Origin: an uncultured Paracoccaceae bacterium
GTDB taxonomy: Bacteria > Pseudomonadota > Alphaproteobacteria > Rhodobacterales > Rhodobacteraceae
Direction of reading: 5' to 3'
NCBI GenBank assembly: GCA_947488175.1
Contig: CANKYO010000003.1
Location: forward strand, 186,001-250,000
Length of the DNA: 64,000 bases
Made by a program: the position numbers and the translations under genes
The notes under the pieces: generated by a model
What the model was told of the DNA's origin: nothing
Databases searched by the model: none
Seen by the model: only the letters and a program-made list of their open reading frames with translations
In this document: positions 1-8,562 of the stretch, in pieces
Numbering within the stretch: the stretch's first letter is position 1
Layout: every line of letters starts with the position of its first letter

Positions 1-392
1 TCTTCCAGCCGTTCGCGGCGTTTGTGGCGGTCATCCACCGCAATTTCGAGAATTGCCATGATGTTGTCTTCAACATTCATACCGCGGAAAATCGACATTT
101 CCTGCGGAAGATATCCGATCCCCAGCTTTGCCCGGCGGTACATGGGCAATGTCGTCACATCGCGACCATCAATGATCACCTTGCCACCCTCTGGCGTGAT
201 CAGCCCGGCAATCGCATAAAAGCAGGTCGTCTTACCAGATCCGTTCGGGCCAAGGAGGGCAACAACTTCGCCCCGGCCAAGGTCGATACTTACATCGCGA
301 ATGACCGGGCGCTTACGATAGCTTTTGCGCAGGTTGACGATATTCAGGCCAACCTCGCCATCTTGCACAGTAAGTGTTGGCGCATCCGTCAT
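1..392 (-). CDS. lptB: LPS export ABC transporter ATP-binding protein LptB (partial, C-terminus beyond window)
   Basis: Cytoplasmic ATPase of the LptBFGC complex, which extracts lipopolysaccharide from the inner membrane and drives it across the periplasm. About 130 N-terminal residues are present. Translation of the minus strand gives a Walker A motif GPNGSGKT near residue 50 and a Q-loop in the stretch GYLPQEMSIFRGM near residue 100, both typical of LptB. The Walker B and signature motifs would lie left of base 1. The ATG (392-390) shares one base with the lptA stop codon (TGATG), so the two genes are translationally coupled. Identity as LptB rests on the fold motifs plus the adjacent lptA and lptC; a generic ABC ATPase is unlikely here. 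Confidence 0.95.
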   Translation of the reverse strand, partial: MTDAPTLTVQDGEVGLNIVNLRKSYRKRPVIRDVSIDLGRGEVVALLGPNGSGKTTCFYAIAGLITPEGGKVIIDGRDVTTLPMYRRAKLGIGYLPQEMSIFRGMNVEDNIMAILEIAVDDRHKRRERLE

Positions 393-904
393 CAGTTCTC
401 GCCTTGCTGTAAAACCGTGCGCACACGGCCTTCCATCACGGCAGAACCATCCGTGACATTTACCACCATCTTTTCGGCCGAGATTGCGCTGGCCCCTTGG
501 GTCAGCAGGACATCACCGGTCAGGGTCAAAGTGCCATCTGCCAGATTATAGTCCGCATCTTGCGCCTCTGCGGCATCTGTCGCAGTCACAAAGGTCACGC
601 CGCCGGACGCGATCAGTCGCTCAATTTGTCCACTCGCTTCGGCATAAATCACCTCAACACTGCTGGCTGACAGCTTCAGCTCACCTTGTCCCACAATAAC
701 ATTGCCGGAAAAAACAGCCGTTCCGGTCTCCTGATCCACAGCAAGACTGTCCGCTGTCACCTCGACCGCGTCGGTACTATCTGTCGTGACACCGCCCAGA
801 TTGATATTGGTCTGGGCCTGCGCCGCGGCAATGCCACAAACAAACACGATAGCGGCAAGCGCAAAATTCTTGAACACGGCGAGGGTTTCCTTTGATGACA
901 TCAT
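392..904 (-). CDS. lptA: LPS transport periplasmic protein LptA
   Basis: Periplasmic beta-jellyroll protein that bridges LptC in the inner membrane and LptD in the outer membrane during LPS export. The 170-residue product has an N-terminal signal peptide (hydrophobic residues about 13-28, cleavage probably after AQAQ near 31) followed by an OstA-type repeat region with VEVTADSLAVDQ, TAVFSGNV and GDVLLTQG segments, the usual LptA pattern. Two in-frame ATGs at 904 and 901 are possible starts. It lies 4 bases after lptC and overlaps lptB by one base, inside the row rnd-kdsD-lptC-lptA-lptB. Length and domain content are normal for the family. Confidence 0.93.
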   Translation of the reverse strand: MMSSKETLAVFKNFALAAIVFVCGIAAAQAQTNINLGGVTTDSTDAVEVTADSLAVDQETGTAVFSGNVIVGQGELKLSASSVEVIYAEASGQIERLIASGGVTFVTATDAAEAQDADYNLADGTLTLTGDVLLTQGASAISAEKMVVNVTDGSAVMEGRVRTVLQQGEN

Positions 905-908
905 CTGG

Positions 909-1508
909 TCAGTCTTGCGGTCTGTATATCAGCCGGACCCCTTCGGTGAAAAGCATCTGCTGACCGGTATCTTCCGCAGATACTTGAAAAGTAACCTGCC
1001 CAGCCGTCAATTCGCCAAATGGCGCCCGGATTTCCAACAAACCGTTTGAAGTGACAACACCTGTATCAAGCTTGGCGGTCAGACCGTTCGTCTCCATCTC
1101 GTACCCGGTGGATGTGACAAGGCGAGCAAGGCCCAGAAAATGCGCGATCTCGGCGCGCCCATCAACCTCACCACTTGTTGCTGTCACATTGATGTGGCTT
1201 CCATCAGGATTATCCATGCGCATAGCCATGCGGTCGATACTGACGGTGTCGGGCCGGGTAAGATCAGGCTTGGCGCTATGTGCGGATATCGCGATGATTG
1301 CGCCGTCATCTGTCACGCCGGAAAAGCGCGGCGCGCTGATGCGCTGATCACGGGCGATCGCTTCGATCTCCGCAAATGGAATGTCGGGTTGTTGACCGGG
1401 GTTGCGAGAGAACAGAAATAATGTCGACAACAGCCCAAGCGCAAAAAGCGGCAGAAGTATTTTGGACCAGCCCACCAATTGCGAGTGAAAATTGTCGCGG
1501 CTGCTCAT
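909..1508 (-). CDS. lptC: LPS export ABC transporter periplasmic protein LptC
   Basis: Bitopic inner-membrane protein that receives LPS from LptBFG and passes it to LptA. The 199-residue product has one N-terminal transmembrane segment (about residues 12-31) followed by a periplasmic domain of the LptC type, with alternating beta-strand segments such as GEVDGRAEIAHFLG and RLVTSTGYEMETNG. The start ATG at 1508 is 3 bases beyond the kdsD stop, so it is probably co-translated. Alphaproteobacterial LptC is poorly conserved in sequence; the call combines topology, length and the lptA-lptB neighbours. Confidence 0.9.
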   Translation of the reverse strand: MSSRDNFHSQLVGWSKILLPLFALGLLSTLFLFSRNPGQQPDIPFAEIEAIARDQRISAPRFSGVTDDGAIIAISAHSAKPDLTRPDTVSIDRMAMRMDNPDGSHINVTATSGEVDGRAEIAHFLGLARLVTSTGYEMETNGLTAKLDTGVVTSNGLLEIRAPFGELTAGQVTFQVSAEDTGQQMLFTEGVRLIYRPQD

Positions 1509-1511
1509 CTT

Positions 1512-2480
1512 TCAGATCACCCCTGCACGCAAGCAATCATGAATGTGCAAGATACCCGCGACTTGCCGCTTTGCGTCCTTTTTCAGCACGAAAAGGCAGG
1601 TAATCTGACGCTCGTTCATGATCGAAACGGCCTTTTCGGCCAGCGCATCGGGTTCGATCGTTGTAGGGTTTTCAGTCATGACTTCACTGGCATTGCGATC
1701 CAGCAACCCGGTCATGTGACGCCGCAGGTCACCATCGGTGATAATGCCGATCAGGGCGCCATCATCACCCGTCACACCCACAACCCCAAATCCCTTTTGG
1801 CTGATCGTGAGAAGCGTGTCGCCCATCGGTGTGTCGCGCGCGACCAGCGGCACGTTATCGCCCTTGTGCATTAGATCACCAACTTTGGACAGCCGCGCGC
1901 CCAGTTTGCCGCCGGGGTGGAATTCGCGAAAATTTTCGGGGGTAAATGCCCGATGCTCCATTAACGCCACCGCCAACGCATCGCCCAGCGCCAGCGTCAT
2001 GGTGGTTGATGTTGTGGGCACAACGCCGGTGTTACACGCTTCCCCCAGTTGCGGCAGTTCCAGCAATATGTCGGATTGGGTGGCAAGGCTGCTTTCCTTG
2101 CGGCTGGAGATACCAATCAGCGGGATATCAAAGCGCCGGGTATACGCGACCAGATTTGCCAGTTCGGGAACTTCACCGGAATTCGAGATGGCCACAACCA
2201 CATCGGCGCTGGTGATCATGCCAAGGTCGCCATGGCTCGCTTCGGCCGGATGTACGAAATGGGCCGGTGTTCCGGTACTGGCAAATGTGGCTGCGATCTT
2301 GCGGGCGATGTGGCCGGATTTGCCCATACCAGAAACAATCACCCGACCCTTGGCATTGATCAGCAGATCAATAGCGGAGCCGAAGCCTTCGCCAAGCCCT
2401 TCAGCTAAGGTTGAAAGTGCCTGGGCTTCGGCTGTGATGACCCGCTGCCCGGCTGCTAGAAATGTCGCATGGTCGGCCAT
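1512..2480 (-). CDS. kdsD: D-arabinose 5-phosphate isomerase (KpsF/GutQ family)
   Basis: Interconverts ribulose 5-phosphate and arabinose 5-phosphate, the first step to the LPS sugar Kdo. The 322-residue protein has a SIS sugar-phosphate isomerase domain (about residues 30-180, with GKSGHIARK and ISNSGEVPEL phosphate-binding stretches) and two C-terminal CBS domains (about 200-315; MGDTLLTISQKGFGVV and NPTTIEPDALAEKA). I place the start at the ATG 2480-2478 (MADHATF), not at an in-frame start 30 bases upstream, because that ATG overlaps the rnd stop as TGATG, the same coupling seen at lptA-lptB. Its location next to lptCAB fits a joint Kdo/LPS operon. Confidence 0.93.
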   Translation of the reverse strand: MADHATFLAAGQRVITAEAQALSTLAEGLGEGFGSAIDLLINAKGRVIVSGMGKSGHIARKIAATFASTGTPAHFVHPAEASHGDLGMITSADVVVAISNSGEVPELANLVAYTRRFDIPLIGISSRKESSLATQSDILLELPQLGEACNTGVVPTTSTTMTLALGDALAVALMEHRAFTPENFREFHPGGKLGARLSKVGDLMHKGDNVPLVARDTPMGDTLLTISQKGFGVVGVTGDDGALIGIITDGDLRRHMTGLLDRNASEVMTENPTTIEPDALAEKAVSIMNERQITCLFVLKKDAKRQVAGILHIHDCLRAGVI

Positions 2481-3091
2481 CAGTGCGAAAAGATGTCGAT
2501 CTCTGGCCAACCAGCCAGATCGAGTTTCGCCCGCGTCGGCAGGAAATCAAAACAGGCCTGTGCCATCTCGGTGCGTCCTTCGCGGGTCAGCAGCGCATCA
2601 AAGGCGTCTTTCAATTGGTGAAGGTAAAGGACATCGGATGCGGCATAGTCCAGCTGCGCGTCGGTTAGCGTCTCGGCTCCCCAGTCACTTTGCTGCTGGT
2701 GTTTGGAGATATCCACACCAACCATGTCCTGCAATAGCACCTTTAGCCCATGCCGGTCTGTGAATGTACGCACCAGTTTTGAGGCGATTTTTGTGCAGTA
2801 GACGGGTGCAGTCAGAACGCCAAATGCATTCAGCAGGGCAGCGATATCGAATCTGCCAAAATGAAACAGCTTCAAGACGTTCGGGTCTTCCAACATGGCG
2901 CACAGATTGGGCGCAGCGGTTTGACCGGGGCTGACCTGGACCAGATGACAGTTGCCGTCGCCACCGGACATCTGGATCAGGCAGAGTCTGTCGCGATGGG
3001 GGTTCAGACCCATCGTTTCGCAGTCGATGGCAACGATCGGCCCGAGCGTCAGCCCATCTGGCAGATCGTTTTGATAAAGATGATTTGCCAC
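2480..3091 (-). CDS. rnd: Ribonuclease D, short exonuclease-only form
   Basis: 3'-5' exoribonuclease of the DEDD superfamily, acting in tRNA 3' maturation. About 203 residues carry only the exonuclease domain: DCETMGL holds the first Asp and Glu, FHFGRFDIAAL the next Asp, and the end of the domain has YAASDVLYLHQL with the Tyr-x3-Asp of the DEDDy class. The HRDC domains of the longer E. coli enzyme are absent, as in other Rhodobacterales homologs. I prefer the GTG at 3091 (VANHLYQ), preceded by an AAGGGG ribosome-binding site; a longer in-frame ATG at 3151 exists but has no comparable site. It heads the kdsD-lptCAB row. Confidence 0.88.
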   Translation of the reverse strand: MANHLYQNDLPDGLTLGPIVAIDCETMGLNPHRDRLCLIQMSGGDGNCHLVQVSPGQTAAPNLCAMLEDPNVLKLFHFGRFDIAALLNAFGVLTAPVYCTKIASKLVRTFTDRHGLKVLLQDMVGVDISKHQQQSDWGAETLTDAQLDYAASDVLYLHQLKDAFDALLTREGRTEMAQACFDFLPTRAKLDLAGWPEIDIFSH

Positions 3092-3168
3092 GGAAGGCCC
3101 CTTTCTGGGATATTCTGTGTCGGGAATACGGTTTGCGGCTTCATTGCTCAACCCCGCATCGGCGGCGA

Positions 3169-5190
3169 TCAGGCGGCACGGCCCGCCACTAGCTGCTCAT
3201 TTGCGTGTTTTCCTAGCCAGTTGGTAAACTCATTTGGCGGCATGGGCCTGCCAAATCCATATCCTTGACCGATTGCGCAGCCGCGCACATTCAGATGCTC
3301 GGCCTGCTCGGCTTCTTCAATTCCCTCGGCTACAACCGAAAGGCCCAATTCGGCCGCCAGGGCAAGAATGGCCCGCACTACGCTGTCAGCACCGGCATCA
3401 GGCAGCGGCGCTATCAGGGACCGGTCTAGCTTGATGCCCGCCAGCGGAAGCTGTGTCAGCTTGGACAAGGACGCATACCCGGTTCCGAAATCATCCAGCT
3501 CAAGCGAGATACCGCATTCGGCAAGCGTATCAATATTGATCGCTGCCATATCGTCCGCACTTTCGATCAGCGTCGTCTCCAGCACTTCGATAATGACCTG
3601 ATCGGACTCGAGCGATGCCTCCTGAATTCGTTTCAGAAGCTTTTCAATCAGATGCGGGTCAGCAATTGTGTCAGGAGCGGCGTTCAATGAAATCTTGGGG
3701 CGCCATAAAGCATCTGCTTGCCACCGTTCGGCCCGACGGATCGCCGTCTGCCAGATGGCGTGGTCCAGTTCAACAATCAGGCCCGCACGTTCCGCGGCGG
3801 GCAAAAATCGGTCGGGGGTCAGCAAGCCACGTGTCGGATGCCGCCAGCGGGCCAGCACTTCTGCACCATGCAATGTGCCATCGACCAGATTGACCTGCGG
3901 CTGAAACCAGGGTTCGATCTGACCATCCCGTATTGCATCGCGCAGCTCGATTTGTAGCTGTCGCATAAGCGCAGAATCCTCGCCCAGACGCGGACAATAG
4001 GCGACCGCCCGTCGACCACCCCCGGACTTGGCCGCGTGCAGTGCAATCGCGGCATTCCCCAAAATCTGATCCGGCTGGCGGTTTTCAAAACATGTCGTCA
4101 GATATCCGATACTTGTGGTGAGCGTGATGTTACGTCCGTCGATCCCGAATGGATCCTCGAAGGTCGTCAGAATACGCTTTGCGACATCATCGGGCGGTTC
4201 CGTGGTGGTGAGCAGAAATTCGTCACCGCCGACCCTTGCCACGAGGTCGTCATGGTCAACGCAACGCTGTAATCGACCCGCCACAGAGGTCAGCAACAGA
4301 TCGCCGCTTTCGTGTCCAATCGTGTCATTGATCGCCTTGAAACCATCGAGACCAATAAACAGCACACCATATTTTCTGACCTTGCCCGCGTCCATCAGGT
4401 TGTTCATGAACTCTGACATATGTGCCCTGTTGGGCAGGCCCGTCAGTGCATCATGGCTGACCAGATGGTTCAACTGATCATTCATGTCCCGCAGCTGTTT
4501 TTGAGAACTGCAAAGAACGGCGGTCTTGTTCCGCAGTTCCTTGATGACCGATTTCACCATCAGTTGGGCGGGCAGAAAAATGAAAAGGGCAACGACAACC
4601 AATGCCACGCCAGAGATGATCAGGATCGTGTCGAGCATATATTGCAGGCGCAGCGCTTCGGAGCGTGACTGGGCCGTGAACAGGCTGGCCGATGTTTGAA
4701 GGGCCTCGAACATTCCTAGCGGGCCGTGCAACTCCTGCAGACGCGCAACGATGGCGGGACTTTCTTCGGCTGGACGAATGGCCATCTGGTTTGCCAGACC
4801 TGCAAACTCGGTGATCAGCGAGTTTAGTGGGGCGGGGCCACCATAGTAGTGATCTTGCAACTGGCTCGACCAGATTTCACAATGAAGAATGACCTGATAC
4901 GTCGTCTCGAAGTCTTGGGTCAGCTGCGCCATTGCATCGCGCCCCGCGCCATCAAGGCCTGGCGCATTCTTAGCAAGCAGCAGAATCTGCTGGCTTTGCA
5001 CCGCGAGGCGCCCGCTGGCGTCGATCGTTTCGGTGGCAGAGTCACTATGTCGCCCGATTGCATCGCTGACAAAATGAACGGCCGTCAGCAGGCAAAGCGT
5101 CAGCAGCAAGGCAAAGCCATATTGGATCCAGAGCCGTTCTGGATCGATATGGCGTGTCCCCCATCTAAATATGGCGCGCAGCCGGTGCAT
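3169..5190 (-). CDS. Membrane-bound diguanylate cyclase/phosphodiesterase (GGDEF-EAL)
   Basis: Cyclic-di-GMP turnover protein at the inner membrane. The product (about 673 residues from the ATG at 5190; an ATG at 5223 is also in frame) has a transmembrane helix near the N-terminus (WIQYGFALLLTLCLLTAVHF), a roughly 130-residue periplasmic sensor region, a second helix (TILIISGVALVVVALFIF), then a GGDEF domain with an intact RVGGDEF active site and a C-terminal EAL domain. In the EAL domain the signature reads EVLARW, with Val for Ala. The downstream DDFGTGYASL and IKLDRSLI metal-binding and catalytic stretches are present. Both activities are therefore possible; which dominates cannot be told from sequence. 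It is monocistronic, upstream of and facing the same way as rnd. Confidence 0.9.
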   Translation of the reverse strand: MHRLRAIFRWGTRHIDPERLWIQYGFALLLTLCLLTAVHFVSDAIGRHSDSATETIDASGRLAVQSQQILLLAKNAPGLDGAGRDAMAQLTQDFETTYQVILHCEIWSSQLQDHYYGGPAPLNSLITEFAGLANQMAIRPAEESPAIVARLQELHGPLGMFEALQTSASLFTAQSRSEALRLQYMLDTILIISGVALVVVALFIFLPAQLMVKSVIKELRNKTAVLCSSQKQLRDMNDQLNHLVSHDALTGLPNRAHMSEFMNNLMDAGKVRKYGVLFIGLDGFKAINDTIGHESGDLLLTSVAGRLQRCVDHDDLVARVGGDEFLLTTTEPPDDVAKRILTTFEDPFGIDGRNITLTTSIGYLTTCFENRQPDQILGNAAIALHAAKSGGGRRAVAYCPRLGEDSALMRQLQIELRDAIRDGQIEPWFQPQVNLVDGTLHGAEVLARWRHPTRGLLTPDRFLPAAERAGLIVELDHAIWQTAIRRAERWQADALWRPKISLNAAPDTIADPHLIEKLLKRIQEASLESDQVIIEVLETTLIESADDMAAINIDTLAECGISLELDDFGTGYASLSKLTQLPLAGIKLDRSLIAPLPDAGADSVVRAILALAAELGLSVVAEGIEEAEQAEHLNVRGCAIGQGYGFGRPMPPNEFTNWLGKHANEQLVAGRAA

Positions 5191-5470
5191 TGACGAATCC
5201 CACTTTCCTTCGCCACGGACCATGAAAGACAGAGATTAAGTTTAAGTTGCAGTGCATTTGACGGGAATGTCCGTGACATGATCCAGCCGCCTCGGGTGAG
5301 GGCGCACATATGCTCTGGGCAAAACGGTCCATAAGCCCAAGCAGCGGGCACATTCTTCGCCACAGCCTAGATATGGGTGCTCAGCATATGAGCGCCGCAA
5401 CTTCTGGGGATTGCTAAAATCCGGCTAAGGGACAAAGATATTTGCATTCCATTCAATGGGGGCATCTTTC

Positions 5471-5761
5471 ATGTGTCAGGTTTTTGCAGGTCAGGATCCG
5501 GAAGGGTACACCCCGGTCACGCGCCGTTTGCGGCTGAACGGTCAAAGCACGAGTATTCGGTTGGAACGAAATTTCTGGTGCATTGTCGATGGTATCGCCC
5601 AACACGAAGGCATGACGACGCCTGCTTTCATCTCCAAACTTCATGCAGAAGTGCTGGAACTGCGGGGCGAAGCGCCCAATTTTACCTCGCTTCTGCGCTG
5701 CGCTTGTCTGATCCAGCAGGAACAGATCCTTGCAGCGGGCAAAACGATCGCGGCTGAATAA
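5471..5761 (+). CDS. Ribbon-helix-helix domain protein (RHH_4-like)
   Basis: Small protein of 96 residues resembling the alphaproteobacterial ribbon-helix-helix family annotated as RHH_4 (PF13467). The family pattern is visible: an N-terminal MCQVFAGQDPEGY, then TRRLRLNGQSTSIRLERNFW (the DNA-contacting strand and first helix) and FISKLHAEVLELRGE, ending in a FTSLLRCACL segment. I start at the ATG 5471 because homologs begin with MC-x-(V/I); an ATG 15 bases upstream is less likely. It probably binds DNA as a dimer, but no target can be inferred. It stands alone between the GGDEF-EAL gene and the glyoxalase operon. Confidence 0.75.
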   Translation: MCQVFAGQDPEGYTPVTRRLRLNGQSTSIRLERNFWCIVDGIAQHEGMTTPAFISKLHAEVLELRGEAPNFTSLLRCACLIQQEQILAAGKTIAAE

Positions 5762-5849
5762 TTCAGCGCATGTAGTACCACGATACTACCCGTCGCCAGC
5801 CGTGGTTCGGCAGACTGTTCACACAAGCAGTCAGCGATTGGAGGACCAG

Positions 5850-6245
5850 ATGGCCAAGGCTATCCATTCAATGATCCGCGTTCTGGATGAAGAACGCTCC
5901 GTTCGGTTTTACGAAGATGCTTTCGGGCTAACGGCAGCCGAGCGGCTGGATTTTGACAGCTTCACGCTTGTTTACCTGAGCAATCACGAAAACAGCTTTG
6001 AGCTGGAACTGACCATCAATAAGGGCCGCACTGATCCTTACGATCTGGGCGATGGGTACGGGCATCTGGCGTTTTGCGTCGATGACTTGGAATCCGAGCA
6101 CAAGCGCCTGGCGGATGCGGGGTATGAGCCGCGCAAGATTGTCGATTTCGCCCCAGGCGGCGAACCGCTGGCCCGGTTTTTCTTCATTCAGGATCCGGAC
6201 GGATACCAGATTGAGGTCCTGCAAAGGGCGGGCCGCTACCACTAA
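5850..6245 (+). CDS. Lactoylglutathione lyase-like VOC protein (glyoxalase I family)
   Basis: Vicinal-oxygen-chelate protein of 131 residues, close in pattern to glyoxalase I, which converts the hemithioacetal of methylglyoxal and glutathione to lactoylglutathione. The four expected metal ligands are present: His in IHSMIRV, Glu in FELELT, His in GYGHLAF and Glu in GYQIEVL. The start ATG at 5850 follows a GGAGG site; a longer in-frame reading upstream lacks these features. It is the first gene of a three-gene row with the Tat-signal small subunit and GMC oxidoreductase (gaps of 31 and 14 bases), suggesting aldehyde detoxification linked to sugar or alcohol oxidation. That link is inference. 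Confidence 0.88.
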   Translation: MAKAIHSMIRVLDEERSVRFYEDAFGLTAAERLDFDSFTLVYLSNHENSFELELTINKGRTDPYDLGDGYGHLAFCVDDLESEHKRLADAGYEPRKIVDFAPGGEPLARFFFIQDPDGYQIEVLQRAGRYH

Positions 6246-6276
6246 CGGAATTGAACTTTGGGAGGAGATCAGATCC

Positions 6277-6795
6277 ATGAAAGACCAAACATCACATATA
6301 ACACGGCGCGACCTGCTATCGCGCAGCGCGGCCTTGGGAACCGCATTCGTCGTGGGCACCAGCTATGTTGCCAGCAGCACGGCGGCCTGGGCCATGGAAG
6401 TGGCGCACTTGCAACCAGCCACAATGGCCACGCTGATCCAGATGGCACGCGACATCTATCCGCATGACCATGTGGCTGATGAGCACTATGCCACAGCGGT
6501 CAAAGGCTACGACAGCGAAGATGCCAAAGACATGGTCGAGGCAGGCATCGCCGCCCTGAATGCGGCAGCAGTCGGCCAAGGCTTCCCCTCTTACGTCGAT
6601 ACAGGCTGGGAACGCGACCGCGTCGATATTCTGCGGGGCATGGAAAACAGCGCCTTTTTCCAGATGGTGCGCGGCGGGCTGGTGACCGGCCTTTATAACC
6701 AGAAAGCGGTCTGGCCGCTTTTTGGCTATGAGGGCGAAAGCTACAGCCAAGGCGGTTACATCGACCGCGGCTTTGACGACATCAACTGGATCTGA
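6277..6795 (+). CDS. Tat-signal gluconate 2-dehydrogenase subunit 3-like protein
   Basis: Small subunit of a periplasmic membrane-associated dehydrogenase. The 172-residue product has a clear twin-arginine signal (TRRDLLSRSAALGTAFVVG, residues 9-27, cleavage near AWAM at about 40) and a body resembling the gluconate_2-dh3 family (PF13618): MARDIYPHDHVADEHY and a C-terminal KAVWPLFGYEGESYSQGGYIDRG. Start ATG 6277 follows GGAGGAG. In this family the small subunit escorts the folded FAD subunit through the Tat pore; here the partner GMC gene starts 14 bases downstream and lacks its own signal peptide, matching that model. The third usual subunit, a multiheme cytochrome c, is not in the window. 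Confidence 0.85.
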   Translation: MKDQTSHITRRDLLSRSAALGTAFVVGTSYVASSTAAWAMEVAHLQPATMATLIQMARDIYPHDHVADEHYATAVKGYDSEDAKDMVEAGIAALNAAAVGQGFPSYVDTGWERDRVDILRGMENSAFFQMVRGGLVTGLYNQKAVWPLFGYEGESYSQGGYIDRGFDDINWI

Positions 6796-6809
6796 GGGAG
6801 GGCGGAACA

Positions 6810-8381
6810 ATGGCTGCACCATTTGAACTAAGCGACGACAGCGTTGTCGTCATCATCGGAACCGGCGCGGGCGGCGGGGTTTTGGCAAACGAACTGGCTC
6901 AGAAAGGCGTGAGTGTTGTCGCGCTTGAGGCAGGCGGGCGGTATCTACCGCAAGATTACATCAATGATGAATGGGAAAGTTTCGGGCAACTGGCTTGGCT
7001 TGATGCGCGCACCACGTCAGGTGACTGGCGGGTCGCCAATGACTTTTCCGGCCTGCCAGCCTGGATCGTGAAAGCTGTAGGGGGGACCACGACCCACTGG
7101 GCCGGCGCATCCTTACGCTTTCAAGATCACGAGTGGAAGGCAAAGACCAATTACGGTAATGTGCAGGGCGCAAACCTGCTGGATTGGCCCATCGATCCGC
7201 GCGAGATGGACGACTACTACACCAAGGCCGAGGACAAGCTTGGTGTCACCCGCACTGGCGGGCGCGCAGGTCTGCCCGGCAGCAACAATTACAAGGTGTT
7301 CGAAGCGGGCGCAAAGGCGCTGGGCTATAAAGAGGTCCACACCGGGCGCATGGCGATCAATTCCGCCGAAAATGACGGGCGCATGGCCTGTCAGCAGACG
7401 GGCTTCTGCTTTCAGGGCTGCAAATGGGGCGCCAAGTGGTCATCGGCCTATACTGATATCCCCGCAGGCGAAGAGACTGGCAATCTGGAGGTGCGCGAGC
7501 GCGCCCATGTGCTGCGCATTGAACATGACGACAGTGGCAAGGCCACCGGTGTTGTGTACGCCGACGCGGATGGTAACGAACAGCGACAAAGCGCACGGAT
7601 CGTCTGCGTCGCGGGCAACTCCATCGAAAGCCCGAGGCTGCTCCTTAACTCCGCCTCCAACCTGTTCCCCGACGGCCTTGCCAATTCCTCTGGACAGGTA
7701 GGGCGGAACTATATGCGACACATGACCGGGTCGGTTTATGCGACCTTCGACAAGCCGGTGAAGATGTGGCGCGGCACCACCATGGCCGGGATCATTCAGG
7801 ATGAAGCGCGGCACGATCCGTCGCGTGGTTTTGTCGGCGGGTATGAACTTGAAACACTGGCGCTGGGCCTGCCGTTTATGGCGGCATTCCTTGACCCCGG
7901 CGGATGGGGGCGTGAATTCACAACAGCGCTAGACAGCTACGAAAACATGGCCGGCATGTGGATTGTGGGCGAGGACATGCCACAGGAAACCAACCGTATT
8001 ACCCTGAACTATGATGTAACGGACCAATACGGGCTACCAGCACCCAACGTGCATTTCGATGATCACCCCAACGACATCGCCATGCGCAACCACGCCTACA
8101 AACAGGGCATGGCGGTTTACGAGGCCGTGGGCGCCACACGGGTCTTCCCGACGCCGCCCTATCCATCGACCCATAACCTTGGGACGAACCGGATGTCCGA
8201 AAACCCGCGTGACGGGGTTGTCAACAAATGGGGACAGACGCATGACGTGGCGAACCTGTTTGTCTCCGACGGTAGCCAGTTCACCACCGGGGCTGCTGAA
8301 AACCCGACCCTGACGATTGTGGCGCTTGCGATCCGGCAGGCGGATCACATCGCCGCAGAGATGAACGCCGGAAACATCTGA
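6810..8381 (+). CDS. GMC-family FAD-dependent oxidoreductase (gluconate/sorbitol dehydrogenase-like large subunit)
   Basis: Flavoprotein of 523 residues that oxidises a sugar, sugar acid or alcohol. The N-terminus has the Rossmann dinucleotide motif GTGAGGGVLANELAQKG (about residues 13-29) followed by a Glu in VVALEAGGRYL. The middle has the GMC signature VGGTTTHWAGASLR. The C-terminus has the catalytic His and Asn in STHNLGTNRM and GAAENPTLTIVALAIRQ. No signal peptide is visible, so export probably relies on the Tat-signal subunit encoded just upstream. Substrate is not predictable: gluconate 2-dehydrogenase, fructose and sorbitol dehydrogenases share this architecture. The gene ends 22 bases before a strong terminator. 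Confidence 0.9.
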   Translation: MAAPFELSDDSVVVIIGTGAGGGVLANELAQKGVSVVALEAGGRYLPQDYINDEWESFGQLAWLDARTTSGDWRVANDFSGLPAWIVKAVGGTTTHWAGASLRFQDHEWKAKTNYGNVQGANLLDWPIDPREMDDYYTKAEDKLGVTRTGGRAGLPGSNNYKVFEAGAKALGYKEVHTGRMAINSAENDGRMACQQTGFCFQGCKWGAKWSSAYTDIPAGEETGNLEVRERAHVLRIEHDDSGKATGVVYADADGNEQRQSARIVCVAGNSIESPRLLLNSASNLFPDGLANSSGQVGRNYMRHMTGSVYATFDKPVKMWRGTTMAGIIQDEARHDPSRGFVGGYELETLALGLPFMAAFLDPGGWGREFTTALDSYENMAGMWIVGEDMPQETNRITLNYDVTDQYGLPAPNVHFDDHPNDIAMRNHAYKQGMAVYEAVGATRVFPTPPYPSTHNLGTNRMSENPRDGVVNKWGQTHDVANLFVSDGSQFTTGAAENPTLTIVALAIRQADHIAAEMNAGNI

Positions 8382-8403
8382 GGCGGTAATTTGCAAAACA
8401 GCG

Positions 8404-8433
8404 ACCGGCTTGGGGTAGCCCCAAGCCGGTTTT
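8404..8433 (+). terminator. Rho-independent terminator of the GMC dehydrogenase operon
   Basis: A perfect 12-bp stem (8404-8415 with 8419-8430, ACCGGCTTGGGG and its complement) with a 3-base loop is followed by TTTTCCTTT. It lies 22 bases after the GMC stop codon and separates this operon from the ABC transporter operon. Confidence 0.92.
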
Positions 8434-8562
8434 CCTTTCCCTCGTTCCAATCGCTATTGCGGAGTTGTCAAACCTCACATTGGCTGATTAACTCCATTTG
8501 GTGAGTGGGGTGTGCTTTGGCGACGCTCAAACAGGGCGGCCAAAGGGACGGGATGATTTCCG

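Noticed and set aside
1738..2763. A 341-residue open frame on the plus strand
   Set aside because: It is antisense to kdsD and rnd, rich in Pro, Ser and Arg, and lacks a ribosome-binding site or family motif.
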